From: Arthrobacter sp. B0490
GTDB lineage: Bacteria > Actinomycetota > Actinomycetes > Actinomycetales > Micrococcaceae
Assembly: GCF_002929355.1 (NCBI RefSeq)
Contig: NZ_PJIR01000003.1
Coordinates: forward strand, 124,001 to 188,000
DNA length: 64,000 nucleotides
Reading direction: 5' to 3'
Numbering within the stretch: the stretch's first letter is position 1; every line of letters begins with the position of its first letter. Under the pieces are notes generated by a model. It saw only the letters and a program-made list of their open reading frames with translations, made no database searches and was not told the DNA's origin. Positions 53,685 through 63,657 of the stretch are shown here, in pieces. A program made the position numbers and the translations under genes.

Positions 53685-54727
53685 CGGGCGCTCGCCAGGT
53701 CGGCCCGTTCCGGCTGGCGGGGCCCCGTGGCGGTCTCCTCGGCGTCGGGGAGCCGGAGCTCTTCCGGCACCGGGATGTCGTACATCTTCGCGGCGTTCAG
53801 GCCCAGGATCTTCTTCTTCTGCTGGACGGTGAGCTGCCCGTACTCGGTCATGTCCTCGGGGATCTGGAAGTCGACGAACCGCTCCACGAGCCACTTCGGC
53901 GTCCACAGTGCGTAGTCGCTGGAGAACTGGATGCGGTCCTCCCCGATCCAGTAGATGAGTTCACCGATGATCTGGGCGAAGTACCGCGGGCGGCTGTGCA
54001 TGAACGGCATGGCGACGGCGAGGCCGCCGTGCACGTTGGGTTCCTGCGTGGCGATCCAGCAGAAGTCCTCGAGCCGGGGCAGGCCGACGTGCTCGACGAC
54101 GAAGTTGAGGTCCGTGAAGTCGGAGGCCGCGTGGTCGACGTCGGACACGTCGAACGCATCCCGGTCGAGGGGCCTGATGGTCGGGCCCTTGTGGACGTGG
54201 ATGTTCCTGACGCCCAGCTTGCGGCATTCCTCGAAGTACCGGTACGTCCACGGATCGGAGAGCTTGTACCCGCGGGAGTCGCCGTGCCATTCGGCGGTGT
54301 ACAGCTTCACCCCCTTGAAGCCCATCCGCTCATGGTCCGCGCGCAGCTGGTCCAGGCCCGCCTCGCCCTGCCGTGGGTCGAAACAGTGGTTGTAGGTCAG
54401 CTTGTCCGGGTTCGCGGCCGCCAGCCCGTAGGCCTCCTCGGTCTGCCCGAATCCCCGGTGGTAGAACTCGCCGAGATACGCCGGCTGGAAGATCGCGTGG
54501 TCGACGTACCCGTCGGTGAACAGGTCCTTCATCAGGCGTTCGCCGCCCTGGTAGAGGTACTCCTCGTACGTCCAGAGCTCCGATTCCGGGGAGAGGTTCC
54601 GGTGGTAGTCGTAGAAGCAGTCGATGAACTGCTTGCCGTGGATGTTGCGCTGGTTCTCGGGACGGGCGTCCCAGAGCGCGATATGCGCGTCGACAATGAA
54701 GTAGTTCTCGCCATCCTTGCTGTACAT
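53681..54727 (-). CDS. Amidohydrolase-2 family protein
   Basis: TIM-barrel metal-dependent hydrolase or decarboxylase of 348 aa. Family positions are FIVDAHIALWDARPE, where the usual HxH is reduced to one His, GVKLYTAEWHGDSRGYKLSD, RNIHVHKGPTIRPLDRD (HxH-like), FVVEHVGLPRLEDFCW and FSSDYALWTPKWL, whose Asp is the usual metal ligand. The altered first metal motif may mean changed or lost hydrolase activity. Proteins like this accompany binuclear-iron propane monooxygenases. ATG 54727 has GGAGG nine bases upstream. First gene of the module, behind a palindrome and TAGTCT box. Confidence 0.83.
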   Translation of the reverse strand: MYSKDGENYFIVDAHIALWDARPENQRNIHGKQFIDCFYDYHRNLSPESELWTYEEYLYQGGERLMKDLFTDGYVDHAIFQPAYLGEFYHRGFGQTEEAYGLAAANPDKLTYNHCFDPRQGEAGLDQLRADHERMGFKGVKLYTAEWHGDSRGYKLSDPWTYRYFEECRKLGVRNIHVHKGPTIRPLDRDAFDVSDVDHAASDFTDLNFVVEHVGLPRLEDFCWIATQEPNVHGGLAVAMPFMHSRPRYFAQIIGELIYWIGEDRIQFSSDYALWTPKWLVERFVDFQIPEDMTEYGQLTVQQKKKILGLNAAKMYDIPVPEELRLPDAEETATGPRQPERADLASAR

Positions 54728-54770
54728 CTCGTATCTCCTCCTCGTGACTGCCGTAGTCGCGACAGGACCG

Positions 54771-54776
54771 AGACTA
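54771..54776 (-). promoter_or_regulatory. Candidate -10 of the amidohydrolase operon
   Basis: TAGTCT on the minus strand, 44 bp before the ATG. The expected -35 position (54794-54799) reads GTGGTG, a poor match, which fits an activator-dependent promoter. Confidence 0.5.
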
Positions 54777-54808
54777 GGTGCGAAGATGGCTCCCACCACG
54801 CGGCGTGT

Positions 54809-54823
54809 GTCTCATTTTGAGAC
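54809..54823. promoter_or_regulatory. Perfect palindrome, probable activator binding site
   Basis: GTCTCATTTTGAGAC has 6-bp perfect arms around TTT. Its centre lies about 52 bp upstream of the predicted start of the amidohydrolase transcript and 64 bp before the regulator's ATG. Sites of this TGTCTCA/TGAGACA type are used by AcoR-like GAF regulators. Confidence 0.65.
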
Positions 54824-54879
54824 GACCGGACGCCTGCGGGTGGAACACGGCCTCGACCCAGCGAACGAGGAGGGCGGCG

Positions 54880-56385
54880 ATGGTGCCGACTCGAGACGGT
54901 GAGATCTCTCCGGCGGGGGCGACCCCCGGTACCGGCCGGCTGATCGTGGCTGCCAGGCGCCTCGTCGCCTCCTGGCAGCGCAGCGAGGAGTACGGGGTGT
55001 CGGCGGATGTGGTGGACCCCGCCTGGGCCGGCACCGTGCAGGCGGACTCGCTGTACTTCCAGTGCGGGCAGGAGGTGCTGGCCGCCCTGCACGGCACCCT
55101 GGCCGACGAGCCCGTCAGCCTGATGCTCACGGACGCCGACGGACTGCTGCTCAACCGCCTGAGCGGCAACCCCACCCTCCTGCGGTCGCTGGACAGGGTT
55201 CACCTGGCCCCCGGGTTCGCCTACTCCGAGCGCGACGCCGGCACGAACGGGATGGGGCTGGCGCTCGCGGACCGGTCCCCCGCCCTGGTGCGCGCGGAGG
55301 ACCACTTCAGCGCGAGCCTGCGGACCTACACCTGCGCAGCGGTCCCGGTCTTCGACCCCGTCAGCGGGGACCTCGAGGGAAGCGTCAACATCACCACGTG
55401 GTCCAGGTCCTCCCCCGAGCTCCTGCTGGCCCTGGCGCACTCGGCGGCCGGGAACACCGCAGCGCTGATGCTGGCGCGGTCGCGGGGGCGCCGGCAGCGG
55501 CCGGGCCGGAAGGGCGGGGTGTTCCGGATGCAGCGCAGCGGGCTCGAACCGGGGGCCGGGACGCTGCGGGCGATGTCCTCACCCTGGACGGTCGCGCTCG
55601 ACGACGCGACCCGCGCCCTGGCCGCGGGACGCGTCGTCGCCGCGGTCGGCGAGCACGGCGTCGGTCGGGTGACCCTCCTCGCCCAGGCGTTCCGCCAGGC
55701 ACGGCCGGGATGCCGCATCCTCTCCGCCGCGGCGCCTGCGCCGGAGGACGTCGACGCCTGGTTGTCCCTGTGGACCCCGGAACTCGCGAAGCCGGACACC
55801 GCCGTCATCATCGAGAACGCGGACCTGCTGCCGGCCTGGGCGGCCCAGGAACTGCGGGGCCATGTCGCGCGGGCGCTGCATGCCCTTCCGTCGACGGCGG
55901 ACGGGACGGCACCCACCCTCGCGTGGGCCGTCACGGCCACCGGACTGGATGCCGTCCCGTCTCCGCTCGCGGGCTCGATCGACACGGTGGTTCCCGTTCC
56001 GGCGCTCCGCGACCGGGGCGACGACGTCCTCCACCTCGCCCGGTACGCCGCCCGGCAGACGCGCCTGCGCGAGATCGACTTCACGGTCGCCGCGGAGAAG
56101 GCGCTCCTCGCGCACGACTGGCCCGACAACGTCGACGAGCTCTTCGGCGTGGTCCACGATGCCGCCGTGCGGGCGGAGACCATCGACATCCAGCACCTGC
56201 CCGCCTACCTCCTCGCCCGGCCCGGCATGCACCTGAGCCGGATCGAGTCGGTCGAGCGCGACGAGATCGTGCGGAGCCTGTCGCGGCCCGGGGCGACGGT
56301 CACCGCGGCGGCGACGGAACTGGGCATCAGCCGCGCCACCATCTACCGCCGCATCGCCCGCCTGGGGATCGCACTGCCGAAGTGA
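54880..56385 (+). CDS. GAF-domain regulator with degenerate AAA+ region and Fis-type HTH
   Basis: Regulator of 501 aa with the layout of AcoR/MimR activators. Residues 20-180 are a GAF-like sensor (AGFAYSERDAGTNGMGLAL-type region and YTCAAVPVFDPVSGDLEGSV). Residues 230-400 resemble a sigma-54 activator AAA+ domain that has decayed: the Walker A is VAAVGEHGVGRVTLL without lysine, and I see no GAFTGA loop. The C-terminus is a clear Fis-type HTH (TAAATELGISRATIYRRIARLGI split near GIS). It probably activates the divergent catabolic operon through sigma-70. ATG 54880 has GAGGAGG six bases upstream. Confidence 0.85.
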   Translation: MVPTRDGEISPAGATPGTGRLIVAARRLVASWQRSEEYGVSADVVDPAWAGTVQADSLYFQCGQEVLAALHGTLADEPVSLMLTDADGLLLNRLSGNPTLLRSLDRVHLAPGFAYSERDAGTNGMGLALADRSPALVRAEDHFSASLRTYTCAAVPVFDPVSGDLEGSVNITTWSRSSPELLLALAHSAAGNTAALMLARSRGRRQRPGRKGGVFRMQRSGLEPGAGTLRAMSSPWTVALDDATRALAAGRVVAAVGEHGVGRVTLLAQAFRQARPGCRILSAAAPAPEDVDAWLSLWTPELAKPDTAVIIENADLLPAWAAQELRGHVARALHALPSTADGTAPTLAWAVTATGLDAVPSPLAGSIDTVVPVPALRDRGDDVLHLARYAARQTRLREIDFTVAAEKALLAHDWPDNVDELFGVVHDAAVRAETIDIQHLPAYLLARPGMHLSRIESVERDEIVRSLSRPGATVTAAATELGISRATIYRRIARLGIALPK

Positions 56386-56404
56386 GCACGCCCGGGGGCC
56401 GGCC

Positions 56405-56865
56405 TCAGGGCGCCGTCACCCGCCGGTAGCCGGTGCCGTCGGGGTGACGCTCCACGAACCCGTGGTCGACGAGCGCACGCCGCAGGGTCGGGATGTCGCG
56501 CGTGACCGTGGCGAGCAGCCTGTTCACCTCGGGTTCGCTGATCTCCTCGCCGGCCGGGAGCAGCCGTTCGGCGAGGTGCGCCAGCAGGTCGGTGCGCTCC
56601 TGCCCGGCGCGCGGCAGGCCGTCGATGCGCCCGTCCCGGAAGAAGCGGTCGACGCCCTTGGGCGTGCCCGGCCCGGCAGCGGCGAGGACCTCCTTGAACA
56701 GCCCGTCCGCGACGGCGTTGTCCGGCGTCAGCAGCCCGGCGTCGACCAGGCGCTGCACCTCCTTCGGCGTCGCGTCGAGCGGTTGCCCGAGGACGGCGCG
56801 CGCGTACACCTCCCGGGAGCGCGCGCCGGCCAGCGTGGACAGGATCCTCTGCCAGGACGGTGTCG

Positions 56866-56869
<4 letters not shown>
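56405..56869 (-). CDS. DUF2087-domain protein
   Basis: Protein of 154 aa. The last 75 residues form a DUF2087 winged-helix-like domain (PAGEEISEPEVNRLLATV, then RRALVDHGFVERHPDGTGYRR). The first half is a helical region (RILSTLAGARSREVYARAVLG) resembling an ArsR-like helix-turn-helix. DUF2087 proteins are suspected regulators, without known ligand. GTG 56869 has GGGAGG five bases upstream and overlaps the stop of the phosphatase gene (GTGA). Last gene of the ligA operon. Confidence 0.82.
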
Positions 56870-60020
<3,151 letters not shown>

Positions 60021-60156
60021 CTACACCGTGAACGGGTGGTCCGAACCGCCTCCGGAACACGCGGACCGCCCGGTAGTCCTTCGCCGGAGAGCCCCGCAGG
60101 CTGGTGCTGCCGCGCACCGGCGTGAACCGTCACATCAGATACGCCGGTTTGAATGC

Positions 60157-60197
60157 GACAGGCCGACCCATGGGCAAAGCCCACTGGTCGGCCTGTC
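60157..60197 (-). terminator. Terminator hairpin after the esterase gene
   Basis: A 19-bp stem with two mismatches (outer arm GACAGGCCGACC, inner TGGGC/GCCCA) and an AAA/TTT loop, starting 33 bp after the stop of the DUF4082-esterase gene. There is no U-run. Otherwise the 224 bp between this gene and ligA hold nothing recognisable. Confidence 0.65.
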
Positions 60198-60229
60198 ACG
60201 ACTTCCTGCTGCTGCAGTCGGACGGGAGT

Positions 60230-61618
60230 CTAACGGAGCGGATACACCTTCGCCAGTTGTTCGCGCAATACCCGCGGCTCGTCGAGTTCGTAGTGATCGA
60301 TACCTGCGGGGAAATCGGTGGTGACGCTGAATCCCCGATCGCGCCATTGAGTTGCCCCGGACTGCGCGGCCGTATAGCCGTTCCAGTTGATGGGCGAGCC
60401 CACACCGTCATCCTGGCCGGTGTAGAAGTGCATGCGGAAGTTCCCTTTGAACCCGGAAGTGAAGGGGACAGCGGGAGATGCCTGGGTCACCGAGCCGCCA
60501 CCAGAGATGAGGGCTCCGCCCCCGCAGAACGTGTGGTGCTGACGCTTCACGTAGTAGAGGCTGATGAATTCCGCCCCGCCCGAGTAGCCGCTCAGCCACA
60601 CCTTGTTCTTCTCGACGTTGTACTTCCCGTAGACCTCGGTGTCCAACAGTGCCTGTAGGAAGGGTACGTTGACACCGGCGTCCTCCCACCAGGTGACCGA
60701 GCCTGCTCGGTCCGGAGACTTCACGGAGACGAGGATCATGTTCCGCTCCTTGGCGATCGCAGCCATGGATAGGAGCTTGCCGGCCGAGGGCCGTCCGAAC
60801 TCGTAGGCTCCGTCACCGTGCAGTTGGACCAGGAGGCCTACGGGCTTGGTCGGGTCGATGCCGGCGGCGTAGATGTGGAACTGACTCGTTCCTCCGGCGG
60901 GTGCGGTGAACGACTGGTTGAACCTGTCCGTGAATGCCCCGCCGGTTCCATTGGTCGGGCAGACGAGGAGTCCGCCCGGTGTGGCGGGGGGAGGAACAAC
61001 CACGGGTGCGGGAGGCACGACAACCGGTGCGGGAGGGAGCACCTCCGGCACGTCGTCAGCCTGGAAGGCGACGTCCACCCAGTAGTTGGCGTCGCCGCGG
61101 GACGCGGTCGGGAAAGCGTCCTGAGATCCGTACCGGTACACCCCCGTGTTTCCTGCGACGGTGGACAAGGCTCCGTCGGCGCTATTGATCGTCCGTCCGC
61201 TGAAGTATCCGCCATCGCGGGAGAAGATACCGCGCGGCGAGGTGTAGGAAACCGTGTAGGTCTGGTCTGCCGCCAGCACGACAGGTGTTGCGAATGTGGC
61301 ACTTTGCCAGCCGGAAGCCGTTTCATTCGTGAAGGTGACGGCGCCCAACTTCGTCCCGGTGGAGGACCACAGAGCTCCGGTGTGGATGCCCGTGTCCCTC
61401 GTTCCCTTGTAGAACTCGATCGCCGTCACCACCCCCGGTTTCTTTGGCTTGAATCTCACGCCGACATTGATCGCTCGCCCGTCGACGTAGTTCTGCGTGA
61501 GCGGCGCTTCGTTGGTCCAGAGCCCGGAAACCGGGGCTGCATAGGCCGAAGGGGCCATGGTGAGTGTGCCAGCCACCATGGCTGAGGCCGCAAGTAGGCC
61601 TGTCAATAGTTTGTTCAT
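60230..61618 (-). CDS. Secreted DUF4082-esterase fusion protein
   Basis: Exported protein of 462 aa. A signal peptide (MNKLLTGLLAAS to SAYA-AP, cleavage near residue 27) is followed by a DUF4082 beta-sandwich at about residues 30-170 (NVGVRFKPKKPGVVTAIEFY, GTKLGAVTFTNETASGWQSA). Next is a proline/valine linker (repeated PPAPVVV). The C-terminal alpha/beta hydrolase has its serine in VWLSGYSGGAEFISLYY, with YTGQDDGVGSP and FPAGIDHYELDEP offering Asp and His. DUF4082 often caps surface or polymer-active proteins, so a polysaccharide or polyester ester is a plausible target. ATG 61618 has AGGA upstream. Its codon use is less GC-biased than its neighbours. Confidence 0.82.
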   Translation of the reverse strand: MNKLLTGLLAASAMVAGTLTMAPSAYAAPVSGLWTNEAPLTQNYVDGRAINVGVRFKPKKPGVVTAIEFYKGTRDTGIHTGALWSSTGTKLGAVTFTNETASGWQSATFATPVVLAADQTYTVSYTSPRGIFSRDGGYFSGRTINSADGALSTVAGNTGVYRYGSQDAFPTASRGDANYWVDVAFQADDVPEVLPPAPVVVPPAPVVVPPPATPGGLLVCPTNGTGGAFTDRFNQSFTAPAGGTSQFHIYAAGIDPTKPVGLLVQLHGDGAYEFGRPSAGKLLSMAAIAKERNMILVSVKSPDRAGSVTWWEDAGVNVPFLQALLDTEVYGKYNVEKNKVWLSGYSGGAEFISLYYVKRQHHTFCGGGALISGGGSVTQASPAVPFTSGFKGNFRMHFYTGQDDGVGSPINWNGYTAAQSGATQWRDRGFSVTTDFPAGIDHYELDEPRVLREQLAKVYPLR

Positions 61619-61828
61619 GACGCTTCCTGGTGCATGGAGGAGGGCAGGGCCTGGGCGGCGCGGTGTCGCGAGCAGGTTCTCCCGGAGACTGAGACGTGCA
61701 CACAGTAACATCGCTAACACTGGACTCGAGGGTAACTCCTATAACATTTTTTCCGAGGTCTACCTGCGCGAAGGAGAAGCTTGAAAACTCTGGACAGACA
61801 CGCATTCGGCGTCGATTGTGTGTCGTGA

Positions 61829-62011
61829 GCCGGGAGGGTCCTGGCATTGCAAGCGAACCGACGCGGTGCCGGGGTGATTCAGTACGGCCCGGCGAACCTC
61901 ACAGCCTGCTCATAGCCACTCGACAGCAGACACCTAGTCCAGGTCGACAGAGTTGAGGTGGACGAAGTAATCCTCGACCTGACCGACCGGATCACCGACG
62001 ACAAGAGATAG
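61829..62011 (+). pseudogene. Possible decayed reading frame
   Basis: The 403 bp between the esterase gene and the next small gene have no intact gene. One plus-strand frame reads protein-like text interrupted by stops: RVLALQANRRGAGVIQYG, then ACS and a TAG at 61913, then LVQVDRVEVDEVILDLTD up to TAG 62009. The amphipathic, valine-rich last part looks like coding sequence. No start codon with a ribosome-binding site is found. It may be a degraded gene whose tail remains in front of the next one, or chance. Confidence 0.2.
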
Positions 62012-62021
62012 GGAACGCACC

Positions 62022-62258
62022 ATGCTGGAACCCGACGCGATCCCCCGACGCAGCGCTGCTGTCGCAATGAGGTCCGAGCCCGGGACTGTCGTTCCGGCGC
62101 CGAAGGCACCCGCGGATGCGGATGACCGGGGTAGGGCGTTGTATGAGCAGCGACTCGTGCTCCTCGAGGGCCTGTGGATGCCGGATGCCCCTCCCTGGGA
62201 GGAGCTTTCTCCCGAGGCGAAGGAACGGTGGCGGCACCATACCGGACCTCGAGGATGA
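62022..62258 (+). CDS. Unknown small protein with WMPxAPPWE motif, copy 1
   Basis: Protein of 78 aa that I do not recognise. The first 35 residues are Pro/Ala-rich and probably disordered. The second half is a compact conserved-looking block, ALYEQRLVLLEGLWMPDAPP followed by WEELSPEAKERWRHH. The same block is present in a second gene 80 bp away on the opposite strand, which is strong evidence that this frame is translated and under selection. ATG 62022 has AGGGA seven bases upstream. No membrane segment and no cysteines. Confidence 0.65.
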   Translation: MLEPDAIPRRSAAVAMRSEPGTVVPAPKAPADADDRGRALYEQRLVLLEGLWMPDAPPWEELSPEAKERWRHHTGPRG

Positions 62259-62334
62259 CTCTGTGGAACATCGCGGACGAAGGCCGCTGCCCGACCGATC
62301 CCGAGCATCCGGAACCCGGAGTTCCTACGTACCG

Positions 62335-62511
62335 CTAGCCGGAGCCGTGCTCTCCGCCACCCTCGGCGTACAGTCTCCACCGGCTCTTCACCTCATCGCA
62401 AAGATCCTCCCAGGGAGGAGCCTCCGGCATCCACAGACCCTTGAGCAGCGCGAGTCGCTGTTCGTACAACACCCGGCCCGGATCCACGGCACCACTATCC
62501 TGCTGCGTCAC
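62335..62511 (-). CDS. Unknown small protein with WMPxAPPWE motif, copy 2
   Basis: Protein of 58 aa starting at GTG 62511 (MTQQDSGAVDPGR). Its block VLYEQRLALLKGLWMPEAPP then WEDLCDEVKSRWRLY matches the plus-strand neighbour at about 24 of 31 positions, with conservative changes (D/E, E/K, E/D) typical of functional paralogs. It ends at TAG 62335-62337, so the two genes converge, 76 bp apart. No good ribosome-binding site is seen; TAGTCT lies about 30 bp upstream and could be a -10 box. The function is unknown. Confidence 0.6.
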   Translation of the reverse strand: MTQQDSGAVDPGRVLYEQRLALLKGLWMPEAPPWEDLCDEVKSRWRLYAEGGGEHGSG

Positions 62512-62838
62512 CGGGACGGGACCGACGCGAGAGGAGGAGGCAGACTACGATGATCCGTCATGAACACCCAACTCTTCCCCCCGAGCACGCCGCGCATGCT
62601 TTGATCACCGATCGACACGGAGCTATGACAACTCTAGGCCGATCGGCGGACGGACGGCCTGCACGGATGTCATGGATGGAGAACCCGGCGCTCGCGTCGA
62701 ACCCGTTCCCCTCCAGGCACGCGGCCCCGAGTCACCCCATCGTGACGAGCAACGGCAGCCCGTTGCACTCGTCATGCGGAGCAGCAGTACGTCGTGGTCG
62801 GCGTGTTCAGGACGAGCGGCGCTGTCGGCAGCATGCCC
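62512..62838. other. Gene-free stretch, nothing recognised
   Basis: 327 bp between the second small gene and the phosphopantetheinyl transferase gene. A plus-strand frame from ATG 62550 has a good ribosome-binding site but an improbable His/Arg/Ser-rich translation. Base composition is less GC-rich than the rest. I see no repeats, hairpins or promoters worth naming. Confidence 0.5.
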
Positions 62839-63657
62839 TCACGAGGTAGCAGGATAAGCCGGCGAACTATTTTCCTCACGCACTGCGACCGCCACCACGA
62901 ACGGCAGCGGCAGCCCGAGATCCTCGGCGCCGGCATCAGCCAGTGAAAACCGGGGCTCGCTAGCTGCTGCCGCAGGCCACCGACGGATCCGTGGCGAGGT
63001 GAACGGACCCGTGTCGAGATCCTGCGGGTCGAGTCGCAGCCCGAGTCCCACAGCCTTGAACGCCGCTTCCTTGCGCGTCCAGAGCATTGCGCGCAAGCGT
63101 GGTCGTTCCGACGGTTCGTATCGTCGCAGCGCCTGGGCTTCACCTGCCGAGGCCATGACCGAGTCGAGGCCCTCGTCGGCGAAGGCGGGCTCCCGGGAGT
63201 CCTCCACATCCACTCCGATCCTGAGACTCCCGCCCATCGACGGCAGAAGCTCATCGGGGCGAGCCGGGATCACGCGCTTCGTCATCCCCACGACCAGCCA
63301 GTCCCCCGCCCTGCTGAAGCTCACCGCCGGGACCGCCTTCTTCTGATCGACGCGGTAACGGGGCCAGCCGTGGCTGCCGTCAAACACCGCGCGACAGGCC
63401 GGGCATTCGAAATCGGCAACAACTCGGCGCTCATCGACACCAAGGCGTATGGCAACCAGCTCGCGGACCTTCACTCGACCGGCCAGGAACCGCCGTCGGG
63501 ACCGCGAATCGTGGATTCCACCTGCACGACGAAGTTCCGCTCTGCTCAGCGTGTCGAAGCGTGCCGGGTTGACGGCACCGAGACGATGGGCGGTGATTAG
63601 GGCACCGCTCCACAGGAGACCGGTCGCGGTGGAAGAATCTACCCCGACACCGCTCAA
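62839..63657 (-). CDS. Sfp-type 4'-phosphopantetheinyl transferase superfamily protein
   Basis: Protein of 272 aa that would move phosphopantetheine from CoA to a carrier protein serine. Family motifs are in order: SRSRRRFLAGRVKVRELVA (CoA-contacting region), VSFSRAGDWLVVG (the usual SHS-like strand), RIGVDVEDSRE (G-x-D-x-E metal site) and MLWTRKEAAFKAVGLGL (W-x-x-K-E-A/S-x-x-K). A Cys pair (CPACRAVF) near residue 88 is unusual. No carrier protein, NRPS or PKS gene is in the window. The TTG start at 63657 overlaps the stop of the upstream transpeptidase gene (TTGA), so translation is coupled. Confidence 0.85.
   Translation of the reverse strand: MSGVGVDSSTATGLLWSGALITAHRLGAVNPARFDTLSRAELRRAGGIHDSRSRRRFLAGRVKVRELVAIRLGVDERRVVADFECPACRAVFDGSHGWPRYRVDQKKAVPAVSFSRAGDWLVVGMTKRVIPARPDELLPSMGGSLRIGVDVEDSREPAFADEGLDSVMASAGEAQALRRYEPSERPRLRAMLWTRKEAAFKAVGLGLRLDPQDLDTGPFTSPRIRRWPAAAASEPRFSLADAGAEDLGLPLPFVVAVAVREENSSPAYPATS

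Noticed and set aside
62550..62849. Plus-strand 99-codon frame with a good ribosome-binding site (AGGAGG nine bases before ATG)
   Set aside because: The translation is rich in His, Arg and Ser with no domain-like pattern, and the GAGGAGG lies in the likely 5' region of the opposite small gene. Kept only as a remark.
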